Notes: generated from the letters alone by a model not told the origin. A stretch of DNA of 64,000 bases from Pleurocapsa sp. PCC 7319 (GCF_000332195.1 NZ_KB235922.1:4375322-4439321); one strand, 5' to 3'; shown: positions 1 through 9,088, counted from the first letter of the stretch. A program made the numbers and translations.

Positions 1-2
1 TA

Positions 3-281
3 TGCCTAATTTTGCAAAATCAGCCCTACCTAACTGGAGATCAACCAACTTTAGCTGACCTAGCCGTAGCAGGGTTGAGCATTTTGTTAAAGTTTCCGGC
101 TGGTTCTTATTTAGATATACCCGATCCCCTCAAAGGTAAAGGTATTCCAGGATTAGCTGACAACATTACTTTTGAACCATTTTTTGCTTGGCGCGATCGT
201 CTCTATGAAGATTTTCGCCAAGGCTCTAGCACCAGCAATTTTGGCAACACTTCCTCTCCAACTTCGATCAATATTGAGTAA
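3..281 (+). CDS. Glutathione S-transferase, C-terminal part (cut by window edge)
   Basis: The reading frame is open from the first bases of the window and ends at a TAA, so only the last 92 or so residues are present. The segment YLTGDQPTLADLAVAGLS is the typical alpha-helical C-terminal GST motif, with the conserved T-x-A-D that caps the helix. It is followed by a proline- and glycine-rich stretch and a polar Ser/Thr/Asn tail. GSTs conjugate or reduce substrates with glutathione in the cytosol. The thioredoxin-fold N-terminal half lies outside the window, so substrate class cannot be judged. The TTG at 12 is almost certainly internal, not the start. Confidence 0.72.
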   Translation, partial: CLILQNQPYLTGDQPTLADLAVAGLSILLKFPAGSYLDIPDPLKGKGIPGLADNITFEPFFAWRDRLYEDFRQGSSTSNFGNTSSPTSINIE

Positions 282-466
282 ACTCTAAAACTTAAGGCTT
301 AGAGCTTACAGATTTTTTGGGAAAGTAAGAAATTATAAACAAATAAAATTAGAGGAGTATTTTCTTTGATACTCCTCTATAAAGGCTATTGGATAAATCT
401 GAGAAATTATATTTAAAGCTCGTATCATAGAGTCATCAGTTTTATTTTTTATATTTCCAAGCAATT

Positions 467-1708
467 ATGAGAGTAGGGATACAATCTTATCTCAGTGATA
501 CTAATATTGATGCTCAATTAACCAGCAGTCAGCGCCAGCTATCTTTAGCTATCTCAGCCATTGCCGATAGTTCAGGGGGAGATTTACCACTGAATTTATG
601 TCTAGTGTTAGATCGGAGTGGCTCAATGTTCGAGAAGCCTTTGGAGATGGTTAAGGATGCTGCTATCGGTATCATCGAAAAACTCAAGCCAGGCGATCGC
701 ATTAGTATTGTCGCTTTTGCTCATCGGGCAAAAGTAATTGTTCCCAACCAGTTAGTTAACAACATTGAAAAAATCAAGCAAGAAATTAGGCTGATGGTTG
801 CCGATGGTGGAACTGCTATTGATGAAGGAATGCGCCTAGGAATCAAAGAAGTCGCAGCTAGCAATCAAAACTGCGTGTCTCGGATCTTTTTACTCACTGA
901 TGGCGAAAATGAACATGGTGATAATAATCGCTGTCTTAAATTAGCGGAATTAGCAGCAGAGTACAATGTCACCATTGACACTTTAGGTTTTGGAGAACAT
1001 TGGAATCAAGATGTTTTAGAGCAAATCTCTGATTCCGCTCAGGGAACTATAGTTTATATCGAACAGCCAGATCAAGCGATTATTGAGTTTGAGCGGTTGT
1101 TTGCCCGCGCTCAAGCTGTAGGTCTAACAAATAGTCATCTTACTGTTGAGTTAATGCCCAAAGTACGATTAGCAGAACTTAAGCCCTTGGCACAGGTAGC
1201 TCCCGAAACTATAGAATTACCCGTCAAAATGGAAGGTAATTATTTTTCTGTGCGCTTGGGAGATCTAATGATCGATCAACCACGAGTTATCCTAATCAAC
1301 TTTTATATTAATCAACTTCCTTTAGGAAAAAATAAAATAGCAGCAGTACAGATTCGTTATGACGATCCTGGAGCTAATCAAGAGAATTTGCATTCAGATA
1401 TTTTGGCGATTGAAATAGACGCTCAAAATCCTTATCAACCGCAACCCAGTGACATTGTTCAAAACAATATTTTGACTTTAGCTAAATATCGTCAAACTCA
1501 GATTGCTGAAACTAAATTACAGCAAGGCGATAATATTGGAGCCGCCACTATGCTACAAACTGCTGCCAAAACTGCCTTACAACTAGGAGATAAAGAAGGC
1601 GCGACCATACTTCAAACTAATGCTACCCGTTTACAAATCGGCAAAGATTTATCTGAGGGCGATCGCAAGAAAACTCGCCTAGTCTCTAAAACTATTTTGC
1701 GTGAATAA
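467..1708 (+). CDS. VWA (von Willebrand factor A) domain protein
   Basis: The 413-residue protein has a VWA domain at about residues 40-215. A metal-ion-dependent adhesion site is visible: LVLDRSGSMF (DxSxS), a threonine in DGGTAIDEG, and the aspartate of FLLTDGENEH. There is no signal peptide or membrane segment, so it is probably cytosolic. The C-terminal 200 residues form a beta-rich region and then a helical tail (QGDNIGAATMLQTAAKTAL), as in many bacterial stand-alone VWA proteins. These usually act as protein-protein interaction modules; the partner here is unknown. It is monocistronic, flanked by spacers on both sides. Confidence 0.85.
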   Translation: MRVGIQSYLSDTNIDAQLTSSQRQLSLAISAIADSSGGDLPLNLCLVLDRSGSMFEKPLEMVKDAAIGIIEKLKPGDRISIVAFAHRAKVIVPNQLVNNIEKIKQEIRLMVADGGTAIDEGMRLGIKEVAASNQNCVSRIFLLTDGENEHGDNNRCLKLAELAAEYNVTIDTLGFGEHWNQDVLEQISDSAQGTIVYIEQPDQAIIEFERLFARAQAVGLTNSHLTVELMPKVRLAELKPLAQVAPETIELPVKMEGNYFSVRLGDLMIDQPRVILINFYINQLPLGKNKIAAVQIRYDDPGANQENLHSDILAIEIDAQNPYQPQPSDIVQNNILTLAKYRQTQIAETKLQQGDNIGAATMLQTAAKTALQLGDKEGATILQTNATRLQIGKDLSEGDRKKTRLVSKTILRE

Positions 1709-1882
1709 ATGAGTAAAGCTCCTAGCTAATTGCCAGAAGCTTAAAATAACTGATATTTTAAGTCGATGAGCCATCAATTATATTTGCCTAGTTCATTCTT
1801 GTCTTACAAGTTAAACCCCGTCCATATTGAAAACTGGAGTTTTGCTGGTTAAATAAAGTTTGAGTTAGAAGAATCAAGAACA

Positions 1883-1914
1883 ACTTGTTACTTGCTACTT
1901 GTTACTTGTTACTT
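1883..1914 (+). repeat. Heptanucleotide tandem repeat (STRR-like)
   Basis: Four copies of a 7-base unit (ACTTGTT, one copy ACTTGCT) run head to tail and then decay. They lie in the roughly 300-base spacer after the VWA gene, in which I see no other gene. Similar 7-base tracts with other sequences occur at 17977, 19668, 25441, 33443, 50634, 53300 and 55712. Confidence 0.8.
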
Positions 1915-2009
1915 TCTCGAACAGTTACATTAAAAACTACAGGTTTCAACAGCGTGGTTGGATATACTGAACTAAATTCAGCATCCCCCACGCTCAAACT
2001 AGATGCGGT

Positions 2010-2117
2010 TCATAACTGACCAACAGTCATGGAGATTAATAAAATTACTCCAATGCTAGCGATCGCTAACAGTAGAGCAAAAGCAAAAGATTGTCCTAAG
2101 TGAGAAGCAGCTTTCAT
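2010..2117 (-). CDS. Small single-span membrane protein, 35 aa
   Basis: A short ORF with ATG at 2117 encodes a protein that begins MKAASHLGQS, has one hydrophobic stretch of about 20 residues (FALLLAIASIGVILLISM) and ends VGQL. An AGGA element sits about ten bases before the ATG on the minus strand. Cyanobacteria encode many one-helix proteins of this size in photosynthetic complexes, but I do not recognise this one as a named Psb, Psa, Pet or Ndh subunit. Support is the start, the Shine-Dalgarno-like element, the clean hydrophobic helix and the position in an otherwise empty spacer. Confidence 0.45.
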   Translation of the reverse strand: MKAASHLGQSFAFALLLAIASIGVILLISMTVGQL

Positions 2118-2392
2118 GATATTTATTTCCTAATAGTCAAAACATTTGTTTCACGGTTAAAACCCAAGTTGGAAACTAAAACCACTAATGAAAACTGTTG
2201 GGGATCAATTAATAAGCAACAATTCTAGCTTCTAAAGGGGTTATAAACTCTATATTTATTAATAATATCCAAAACTATTTCTAATCAAGTCATTATTGCA
2301 ACTCTTGTTTATATAACTTCTTGAAACTAAACAATAAGTAAGTTGGATGTAGTCGAAACTATTAATTTAATTGTTGTTTGTCATTAATTGAA

Positions 2393-3061
2393 TCATGGTA
2401 GAGGTTGTTCCAATGCTGCCGCAACCACTCGATAATGTTCGTCTTGTTGCAATTTTGCCAGTAGTTCTTTGGCTTTAATATCCTGTGAGGCTGTTAAAGC
2501 GATCGCCGTTCGCCATCTTGTCCGCCAGTAGGTATCTTCAGCCAAGATACTAAATAACTGTAAAGCTTCTTGTTTAAGGGGAGAATTTAAAAGTCGACTT
2601 AAAGCCAAAATACCAGTCTCTTTAGTTGTTTGATCTTCATCGGATAAAGCTTCGTTAGCTACTTGAAGTAAAACCTGAGAATTATCGCTATCTACTAAGA
2701 TCGAGATTACTGTCTGACGTACCAACCAATTATCAGAAGTAGTAAATAAATTTTGAAGTGGTGGAATTGCGCGATCGCCAAATTCAAAGATGGAATTAGC
2801 AGCCTCAGCTAAGACGTTAGCATCTTGTTCAGTTTCTAAAATATTTTTAAGTATCTGGAAAGATTCCTCAGTGAGATGATTACCAAAACCCATCACGGCA
2901 ATTTTACGTAAGGCAAAATCATGATCTTGAGCGAGTTGTTTTAATACTGGTAACGCTTTATTAGAAGGCATCTTTGCTAGTTCATCTAATGCAGCTTTAC
3001 GTATATTGATCGCATTGTCACGTAAGTTCAGTTTGATTTGCTCCAGGCGATCATTATTCAT
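2393..3061 (-). CDS. HEAT-repeat protein (PBS lyase/NblB-like fold)
   Basis: The 222-residue protein consists almost wholly of repeated helix pairs of the HEAT/PBS-lyase type, such as NIRKAALDELAKM, FALRKIAVMGFG and NWLVRQTVISIL, spaced about 30-35 residues apart. In cyanobacteria this fold is found in bilin lyases (CpcE/F, CpeY/Z), in the phycobilisome degradation factor NblB, and in unrelated scaffold proteins. I see no feature that picks one of these. It differs in sequence from the other two HEAT proteins in the window (22997-23908 and 25570-26838). ATG start at 3061; single gene. Confidence 0.75.
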   Translation of the reverse strand: MNNDRLEQIKLNLRDNAINIRKAALDELAKMPSNKALPVLKQLAQDHDFALRKIAVMGFGNHLTEESFQILKNILETEQDANVLAEAANSIFEFGDRAIPPLQNLFTTSDNWLVRQTVISILVDSDNSQVLLQVANEALSDEDQTTKETGILALSRLLNSPLKQEALQLFSILAEDTYWRTRWRTAIALTASQDIKAKELLAKLQQDEHYRVVAAALEQPLP

Positions 3062-3243
3062 GTAAGTTTTAGGTTTTAGTGTTTACTGAGCTTTATTAAA
3101 CATTTTAAAAAGTGAGATCGTTCTACTAAGTACACTAGCAAAATTAAGAATTGCCAGTTAGCAATTTAATTTAATATTCTCTGGAAATTATCCCTTCTAA
3201 GATCATAAGTATTAAGGGAAGAAAAATTGAGAGGAGAAACATC

Positions 3244-3402
3244 ATGAAATATATTTGCTCAGTTTGTGGTTACGAATATGACCCAGAAGTAGGCGATCCT
3301 GATAGTGGAATTAAACCAGGAACTGCTTTTGAGGATTTACCAGAGGATTGGGTATGTCCTGTCTGCGGGGCGGATAAATCAGATTTTGAACCACCAGAGT
3401 AG
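3244..3402 (+). CDS. Rubredoxin, 52 aa
   Basis: This complete small rubredoxin has two Cys-knuckles, CSVCGY near residue 5 and CPVCGA near residue 38. Together they bind one iron through four cysteines. The conserved aromatic and acidic core ([16 protein letters not shown]) is intact. It is a soluble one-electron carrier. Unlike the thylakoid rubredoxin RubA needed for photosystem assembly, it has no C-terminal membrane helix, so it is the short soluble type. A GAGAGGAGAAAC ribosome binding site precedes the ATG. Redox partners are not evident from the neighbours. Confidence 0.93.
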   Translation: MKYICSVCGYEYDPEVGDPDSGIKPGTAFEDLPEDWVCPVCGADKSDFEPPE

Positions 3403-3494
3403 CGTCTTTTAGTTATTTGGCTTACTCGTAAAAACTATTATAAACTTTTATCAAGAAGGCTATTGACTATTGGTTAACGTCTTCTCATAGAGCA

Positions 3495-3911
3495 ATGATT
3501 GATATTGGACTGACTCACATCGCCCTTCCTGTCTCAAATGTTGAGCGAAGTATCGAATTCTATTCCACCTATGCAGCAATGCAAGTTATTCATCGGCGTA
3601 TTGATGCAGAGGAAGGTATTTCTGTAGTTTTGCTTTCCGACCATACTCGTCCCTTTGCCATTGTTCTCTTGGGGTCTGAGGAGGTTCATCCAGTTCTCTC
3701 TCCATTGGCGCATCTCGGTGTTGGTTGCCCAAGTCGCGAACATATGGATACTTTATGTAACAGAGCGCGTATTGAGGGCGTTCTGATTAAAGAACCGCAT
3801 GACTCTGGACATCCTGTAGGCTATTGGGCTTTTTTGCGCGATCCTGATGGTCATACGCTAGAACTTTCTTATGGACAGGAAGTTGGTTTGACAGTCGAGA
3901 AAACTATGTGA
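3495..3911 (+). CDS. VOC-family (glyoxalase/bleomycin resistance fold) protein
   Basis: The 138-residue protein has the paired beta-alpha-beta-beta-beta layout of the vicinal oxygen chelate superfamily. It starts IGLTHIALPVSNVERSIEFY and ends with DPDGHTLELSYGQ, whose glutamate is a usual metal ligand. The His in LTHIALPV and the Glu in the last strand are consistent with a divalent-metal site. The family includes glyoxalase I, dioxygenases and antibiotic-binding proteins, so the substrate cannot be named. It starts with ATG at 3495 and stands alone. Confidence 0.85.
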   Translation: MIDIGLTHIALPVSNVERSIEFYSTYAAMQVIHRRIDAEEGISVVLLSDHTRPFAIVLLGSEEVHPVLSPLAHLGVGCPSREHMDTLCNRARIEGVLIKEPHDSGHPVGYWAFLRDPDGHTLELSYGQEVGLTVEKTM

Positions 3912-3967
3912 CTTCTCCCGACATTGATACTATGCATACAAAGCGGTCTTCTTAAAACCTCTTAAGG

Positions 3968-4129
3968 TTCAGTAGATCGAAAAATTATTTTTAATTAAGC
4001 GATCGCGAGCTTCAAAAAAACAAAACCGTTTTAATTATCTTAAACCTAATTACTATCTTGAATCCTAGCTATTATTTAGTTCTTATGAACTACAAATCAT
4101 GCCTTTAATCCCTTTTTCGATCTACTGAA
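3968..4129. mobile_element. MITE-like element with perfect 17-bp terminal inverted repeats
   Basis: Bases 3968-3984 (TTCAGTAGATCGAAAAA) are exactly repeated in inverse orientation at 4113-4129, bounding a 162-base AT-rich non-coding stretch. A third copy of the same 17 bases, in the orientation of the right end, is at 17908-17924. I see no clear target duplication. The element has no ORF, so it would need a transposase in trans. Confidence 0.7.
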
Positions 4130-4309
4130 TTTATCGATTTTTTATGCTCAAAATCTAACTAACTTTATTATTCCTTCGATAGATGAATTGCGTACAAGAT
4201 AGTGTGATTATAAACAGTGTTAATTAAGCTTTATAGCTCTTTCAGTTGGTTTTACACAACTTATAACCAAGAGACCGCTATAAACTTCTATAAAATAAAA
4301 TATACAAAT

Positions 4310-4515
4310 ATGAACAACTCCTTTTACAAACGTGCTGCTGGTCTATTCTACAGTCGAGATGAGGCAGAAGCAGCAGTCCGCGCTCTCAAGGATGTATAGG
4401 TACTGTTCCTGGGGATAAAGAATACTCAACTATTGAGCCTTTAGCACAGGAAATTACGGGTGTTAATAGCGTCAACATCGAGCAGGTAGAAGTTGTTCCT
4501 GCTGCTGAATCATAA
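4310..4515 (+). pseudogene. Remnant of a stress-type protein gene (frameshift or internal deletion)
   Basis: The frame from ATG 4310 reads MNNSFYKRAAGLFYSRDEAEAAV... and hits TAG at 4397. This start resembles the N-terminus of YflT/general-stress-17M-like proteins. In the +1-shifted frame the sequence continues at once with GTVPGDKEYSTIEPLAQ and an ITGVNSV-containing end, stopping at TAA 4513. That part resembles the tail of a BON-like domain. The two halves therefore look like the ends of one gene joined by a frame-changing internal deletion. The family names rest on memory of short motifs; the frame break itself is directly seen. Confidence 0.55.
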
Positions 4516-4700
4516 ATTCAACTATCGATTGATCGATTTAATTAAAACTCGTTAAATGAATAGAACCTGATCGACTAAAAGTGTAGATGTAAGTTTGGTG
4601 TACTAAAGTTTACAACTGCATTGATTGAGAAAGCACTAGGTTTAATGGTTCTACCTGTGTAGCGAGTTTTCTCATTTCTACTTACTCGGAAAAAACTATT

Positions 4701-5234
4701 ATGTTTAGTAATCTCAATCCATTTTTAGAAACTATAATTACAGGGATTATTGCTTATGTAGCAATCATTCTGGTGTTACGCTTATCAGGTAAACGAACTC
4801 TAGCAAAGTGGAATTCTTTCGATTTTGTAGTTACTATCGCTCTTGGTTCGGTTTTCGCCAGTGTACTACTATCTACTAAAGATGCATTTGGCAAAGGGAT
4901 TCTCGGTTTTGCCCTATTGGTATTGCTTCAGTACATTATTACCTGGATCTCTGTCCGCACTTCGGTTATTCAGAAGCTAATAAAATCTGAACCCGCACTA
5001 CTGCTTTATCGAGGCGAAATGCAGCATGACGTGATGAAAAAAGAACGTATTGCCGAGGGGGAAGTCTTGGCTGCATTGCGTACTAGTGGCGTGTCAGCGG
5101 TTGAAGATGCGGATGCGGTGATTTTAGAAACCGACGGTAGCTTTAGCGTGATTAAAAACATCGATGATAGTTCCGCTTCAGCACTCAAAGATGTAAGGGA
5201 GTTTGATCGCACTAAAATGGCTCGTGCCAATTAA
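4701..5234 (+). CDS. DUF421 (YetF-like) membrane protein
   Basis: The 177-residue protein has three N-terminal hydrophobic segments (residues 10-27, 42-58 and 65-85) and then a cytosolic alpha/beta domain. RLSGKRTLAKWNSFDFVVTIALGS is the hallmark region of the DUF421/YetF family, and GEMQHDVMKKERIAEGEVLAALR lies in the conserved C-terminal domain. In Bacillus, YetF-type proteins are spore or membrane proteins without a known enzymatic role; here the function is unknown. The next gene starts 27 bases downstream on the same strand, so the two may be co-transcribed. Confidence 0.87.
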   Translation: MFSNLNPFLETIITGIIAYVAIILVLRLSGKRTLAKWNSFDFVVTIALGSVFASVLLSTKDAFGKGILGFALLVLLQYIITWISVRTSVIQKLIKSEPALLLYRGEMQHDVMKKERIAEGEVLAALRTSGVSAVEDADAVILETDGSFSVIKNIDDSSASALKDVREFDRTKMARAN

Positions 5235-5261
5235 AAATCACTAACCACAACAATCAATTCA

Positions 5262-5969
5262 ATGAAACTCTGGCTTTATTATCTTTGTGCCTTTTTTGGC
5301 ATCATTTTCCTGCGCTATTTTTTAGTAGCGGGAGGAACTTACTGGCTGTTTTATTCGGATGACCATAAGCTGATAAAACAACCTCATAATATTAAATCTC
5401 CTAGTCGCCAAGCGATCGAGCGAGATATTGCTCTATCAGTTTTTACGACATTGGCTCTATCTATATGTGCAGCACTGGTAATGTGTATCTACGATTCTGG
5501 GGCTACTCGCTTGTATAAGTCAATTGATGATCTCGGAATTATTTATTTAGTTGCTAGTTTTCTAGGCGTAATCTTTCTCCAGGATGCTGTTTTTTATTTC
5601 TTGCATCGTGGCTTCCATCATCCCCTAGTTTATAACTGGCTGCATCGGGGACATCATCGTTCTAAAAATCCGACACCCTGGACATCATTTGCCCTTGATT
5701 TTCCCGAAGCATTAATTCAAGGACTGTTTATGGTTGCAGTCGTGTTTGTAATTCCCCTGCATATTTACGTTCTGACTCTATTGCTAATCACTATGACTGT
5801 CTGGGCATTAGTCAACCATCTTGGTTTTGAACTATTTCCTGGCTTTCCCCATCACTGGTTGGGAAAATGGTTCATTAGTTGGGATCATCACTCTCTACAC
5901 CATCGTCAATACACTCGGCATTACGGACTATATTTCACCTTCTGGGATCGACTACTGGGAACTAACTAA
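5262..5969 (+). CDS. Sterol desaturase/fatty acid hydroxylase family membrane di-iron enzyme
   Basis: The 235-residue integral membrane protein carries the histidine boxes of the FA_hydroxylase family: HRGFHH at about residue 121, HRGHHR at about 134, and HHSLHHRQYTRHYG near the C-terminus. Together these ligate a di-iron centre that inserts oxygen or a double bond in a lipid substrate. Four to five hydrophobic segments surround the boxes. Cyanobacterial members include carotenoid ketolase/hydroxylase-like and sterol desaturase-like enzymes; the substrate cannot be told here. It lies 27 bases after the DUF421 gene, on the same strand. Confidence 0.87.
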   Translation: MKLWLYYLCAFFGIIFLRYFLVAGGTYWLFYSDDHKLIKQPHNIKSPSRQAIERDIALSVFTTLALSICAALVMCIYDSGATRLYKSIDDLGIIYLVASFLGVIFLQDAVFYFLHRGFHHPLVYNWLHRGHHRSKNPTPWTSFALDFPEALIQGLFMVAVVFVIPLHIYVLTLLLITMTVWALVNHLGFELFPGFPHHWLGKWFISWDHHSLHHRQYTRHYGLYFTFWDRLLGTN

Positions 5970-6229
5970 ATAATCGATCCAACCTGGTGGGCGATTAGAG
6001 TATTGCAAACGTTAGATTTGGCTAAAAAAGTCATCATGCTACCAGCAACAGAATAGTTACCGATAAATTTATTAAATTACTTCTTTTTGAAAAAACAGTG
6101 AAAAACATACCTTTAGACAATCAGCAGTCGATATATTTGTAATTCGTGAGCTATCCCGCCTCTCGTGCAAGCTCGAAACGGGGGCTTTTTGACAATAAAA
6201 CTAAAAATTAAGTAAAAAAATTATTTGAG

Positions 6230-6865
6230 ATGAATGAAAAAACTGAACTATCGGGTTCTCCACTTTTAAAAATTTGTGGCGTTATCGGCATAATTGGCTG
6301 CATAGCTGCGATCGCTACAGACATAATCGGTATTATTGTAGTCAAAGACCACAATCCGATTAGCGAAACTATTAGCTCTTTGGCAATTGAAAAGTCTGCC
6401 TGGATTCAGGACATGGGCTTGGATTTTTATGCAGCAGGGATGATTGCCTGTGGAATTGGACTCTACGTTTTGAATCTAAACGGATTGAGGTGGAAAATTG
6501 GCTCTGTTTTGCTAGGACTGCTTGGTATTGATGTCATTCTAATTGCCGAGCATAACCAATATGCAGGTAGAGAAGGAGTTGGGGCTTCGATTCATATTCA
6601 GTGCGTGTACGCCTTGGCAGTACTGTTTGCAGCTATAACCTTGCTTCTCAGCTTTGGCTTGCGTCGAATTGGTCGCAACTGGTATCGCTATAGTCTTGGT
6701 ACGGCAATTGTTTGGACGGTTTTAGCTCCTATCTTCTTTTTTGTTCCGACCAATATAGATGGTGCATACGAACGTTTTATTTCCTTAATTACAATCTCGT
6801 GGGTAGCTGCGATGTCGTGGCTATTAATTAAAAGAGGTCAGGGAAAATTATCTTTCACTTCTTGA
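6230..6865 (+). CDS. DUF998 family membrane protein
   Basis: The 211-residue protein has about six hydrophobic segments. The first, starting ICGVIGIIGCIAAIATDI, is followed by the loop HNPISETISSLAIEKSAWIQ, which matches the conserved P-x-S-x-x-I-S-x-L-A region of DUF998 proteins. The role of this family is unknown. It starts with ATG at 6230. The 260-base spacer in front holds a GC-rich hairpin-like stretch ending in CTTTTT near 6186-6191, possibly the terminator of the hydroxylase gene. Confidence 0.75.
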   Translation: MNEKTELSGSPLLKICGVIGIIGCIAAIATDIIGIIVVKDHNPISETISSLAIEKSAWIQDMGLDFYAAGMIACGIGLYVLNLNGLRWKIGSVLLGLLGIDVILIAEHNQYAGREGVGASIHIQCVYALAVLFAAITLLLSFGLRRIGRNWYRYSLGTAIVWTVLAPIFFFVPTNIDGAYERFISLITISWVAAMSWLLIKRGQGKLSFTS

Positions 6866-7213
6866 TAAAGAAGACCTTCGGCGCACACAGCGAAGCTGAC
6901 AAATGACTTGTCCGCATGTAGTTGTCGAAGACGACACAGGCTGCGAAGCAGGCAAGATGCGATTAGCATCGCATTGGGCGTACGCCCTGTTGTACGTACG
7001 CGCTGCCCGACAGGATGAATTTTGAACTTTACAATTTTGATGCCAAATCTTCATCTGTCGAGAGCCTGAGTCGTTGTAAACTGATTACACTTGGTGAACT
7101 TTAGTACTACGCTTGGAGAGTGAGTCATAAGTGGGCATCTAAATAACAAGTGATATTTTATGTGGAACGCACCGTCTCCGACGGCGGGAGCGTCAATAAA
7201 CCTTTTATAAGCT
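6866..7213. repeat. Gene-free spacer with palindromic units
   Basis: I see no gene in this 350-base spacer. It is more GC-rich than its surroundings and full of short palindromes: GATGCGAT-TAGC-ATCGCAT near 6956, GGGCGTACGCCC near 6978 and CGTACG at 6996. A GTCTCCGACGGCGGGAGC-type unit lies near 7170. Such units occur in many cyanobacterial spacers and resemble the GC-rich cluster at 25000-25440. Confidence 0.5.
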
Positions 7214-8122
7214 ATGAAAAATACAGCTCAAAAACTTAAATATACTGCTCTTGGATTGGGAGGTATTATTACTCTATTAATCATTTGGAGCTTTATCGAA
7301 CCTCGTACACTTAATACCGAAACAGAAACCGCAAACATTCCCAATCTTCCTGCTGACTGGGAAGGTAAGCAAGTCGCGCAAATTACAGATTTTCAAATTG
7401 GATTGTGGGGTGACAATCGCGGTACTGCTCATCGTAGCGTGGCGAAAATAGTTGAAGCTAAACCTGCATTAGCCTTGATTAGCGGAGATTTTCTTTACCA
7501 TCCAGGTGAAAACATCAAGCCAGAAATCGAAACAGCAGTAGATATTGTTCGTCCTCTAGTAGAAGCTGGCATCCCTACCTATGCAGTACTAGGGAATCAT
7601 GACTATGGGATGAGTAGTAAGAAAGCGCAGCCAAAAACGGGAGAAGCCGAACGCTTAGAAACCGCTTTAGAAGCTGCTGGAATCGAAGTCTTAGAAAACG
7701 AGGCAGTCGAACTGCGATCGCCTGATAATAACGAATCATTGTATTTGGTAGGAGTTGGTTCCCTGTGGGCAAACCGAGATAATGTGGATAAAGCCTTAAG
7801 CGAAGTACCAGATAGCAGTCCTCGAATCGTCATGATGCACAACCCAGACACCTTCGAGCAGTTTCCTGCCAATACAGCACCACTTTCAGTAGCAGGTCAT
7901 ACTCATGGGGGACAAGTTCGCATACCAGGCACACCACAATGGTCTTGGTTGCGTTTTACACAGAAAGACAAGGTCTATGCTGATGGCTGGGCGAGAGGCT
8001 ATGGCGAACCCAGTAATCGGCTTTATGTTAATCCTGGCATTGGCATGAGTATTGTTCCAATACGTTTATTCTGTCCCCCCGAACTGACCTTTTTTACGCT
8101 TCAATCAGGAGCAGTCAACTAA
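7214..8122 (+). CDS. Calcineurin-like metallophosphoesterase (YkuE/YaeI type), membrane-anchored
   Basis: The 302-residue protein has an N-terminal hydrophobic anchor (GLGGIITLLIIWSF) and then a complete set of metallophosphoesterase motifs: QITDFQIG, ISGDFLY (GD), LGNHDYG (GNHD), MMHNPD and AGHTHGGQ (GHTH). These bind two metal ions and hydrolyse phosphoester bonds. The membrane anchor and overall plan resemble the YkuE/YaeI group, which acts on membrane-associated phosphodiesters. The substrate is not determined by sequence. The first motif has Phe-Gln where Leu-His or Ile-His is more usual (DxH reads DFQ), so one metal ligand is altered. Confidence 0.88.
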   Translation: MKNTAQKLKYTALGLGGIITLLIIWSFIEPRTLNTETETANIPNLPADWEGKQVAQITDFQIGLWGDNRGTAHRSVAKIVEAKPALALISGDFLYHPGENIKPEIETAVDIVRPLVEAGIPTYAVLGNHDYGMSSKKAQPKTGEAERLETALEAAGIEVLENEAVELRSPDNNESLYLVGVGSLWANRDNVDKALSEVPDSSPRIVMMHNPDTFEQFPANTAPLSVAGHTHGGQVRIPGTPQWSWLRFTQKDKVYADGWARGYGEPSNRLYVNPGIGMSIVPIRLFCPPELTFFTLQSGAVN

Positions 8123-8287
8123 TGAATTTTTAAGAGAATACTTTTTCAACATAACTATATCTTTTGACTGGCAAGACATGAGTCTCAAGATATACAGGCA
8201 AAGTTTGCTCATAGGATAGACTTGCCTGTACGCAAATTATCGTTTCATAACAAAGTTACTACCTACTACCAAATATCATAGAAAACA

Positions 8288-9088
8288 ATGCTAAAACTTA
8301 AATCATTAATCGGCACTAGTTCAATCTCATTATTAGCTTTTGCCTTGGTATTTACTGCTGCTGAATACAAAGGACTACAGGCACAAGAAACAGACGGTAA
8401 CACCACAATCGAAGAAATAGCTGAAGACGAAGACAATGCTTTGGGAGAGGAAGTAACCGTCAGAGGTGAAGTTAAGGAAGTAGAGCCTGGAATATCTTTT
8501 GTTTTAGAAGAAGAGGGTTTTCTTGAAGGGGATGAAGTTCTGGTAATTAATGTTTCCGAGCAAGTTGTTCCAGAAGATGCTGAAGACCTGAAGCTACAGA
8601 TTACAGGAGAATTAGGCACTTTGGTTTTGGCAGATGTCGAGCGCGATTATGGACTCGAACTCGACCCAGAACTTTATGTAGAATATGAAACTAAGCCTGT
8701 CATCCTAGCCACGTATATGGTTCTATCTCCAGACTTAGAGGAGGTTTCCGAAGATCCTGAAGGTTACTACGATTTAGAGATTGCAGTTGAGGGTGAAGTA
8801 GATGAAATTAGAAACGATTACGCCTTTACTCTCAAAGAAGACCAGCTAATTGGCGGTGACGATCTATTGATTATCAACGCTAGTGGCGAACCGATTCCCG
8901 AAGCAGATGAAAAAGTAGTCGTTACAGGTATAGTGCGCCCCTACATTAAAGCTGATTTTGAAAGAGATTATGACTTAACTTGGGACTTAGATGTGCAGGA
9001 AGAAATCGAGGCTGAATATACCGAAAAACCCGTTTTAGTTGTAGACATTATCTATCCTTCGGCTGAAGACGAAGGGCTTCTAGAATAA
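8288..9088 (+). CDS. Secreted acidic protein with two internal repeats, unknown function
   Basis: A signal peptide (hydrophobic IGTSSISLLAFALVFTAA, probable cleavage after LQA) precedes a very acidic mature region. Two related units of about 110 residues can be aligned: VTVRGEVKEVEPGISFVLEE...LVLADVERDYGLELD and IAVEGEVDEIRNDYAFTLKE...YIKADFERDYDLTWD. Each unit ends in a V-E/DFERDY motif. The alternating beta pattern is compatible with an OB-like fold, as in small secreted bacterial nucleic-acid- or metal-response proteins, but I do not recognise the family. ATG start at 8288; single gene. Confidence 0.7.
   Translation: MLKLKSLIGTSSISLLAFALVFTAAEYKGLQAQETDGNTTIEEIAEDEDNALGEEVTVRGEVKEVEPGISFVLEEEGFLEGDEVLVINVSEQVVPEDAEDLKLQITGELGTLVLADVERDYGLELDPELYVEYETKPVILATYMVLSPDLEEVSEDPEGYYDLEIAVEGEVDEIRNDYAFTLKEDQLIGGDDLLIINASGEPIPEADEKVVVTGIVRPYIKADFERDYDLTWDLDVQEEIEAEYTEKPVLVVDIIYPSAEDEGLLE

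Noticed and set aside
1883-1914. Possible CRISPR array in spacers with repeated short units
   Set aside because: Units are 7 bases with no spacers between them; no cas genes are present. They are tandem heptamers.
8193-8230. Inverted repeat TACAGGCAA...TTGCCTGTA after the metallophosphoesterase
   Set aside because: The loop is 20 bases and no T-run follows, so I do not call it a terminator.
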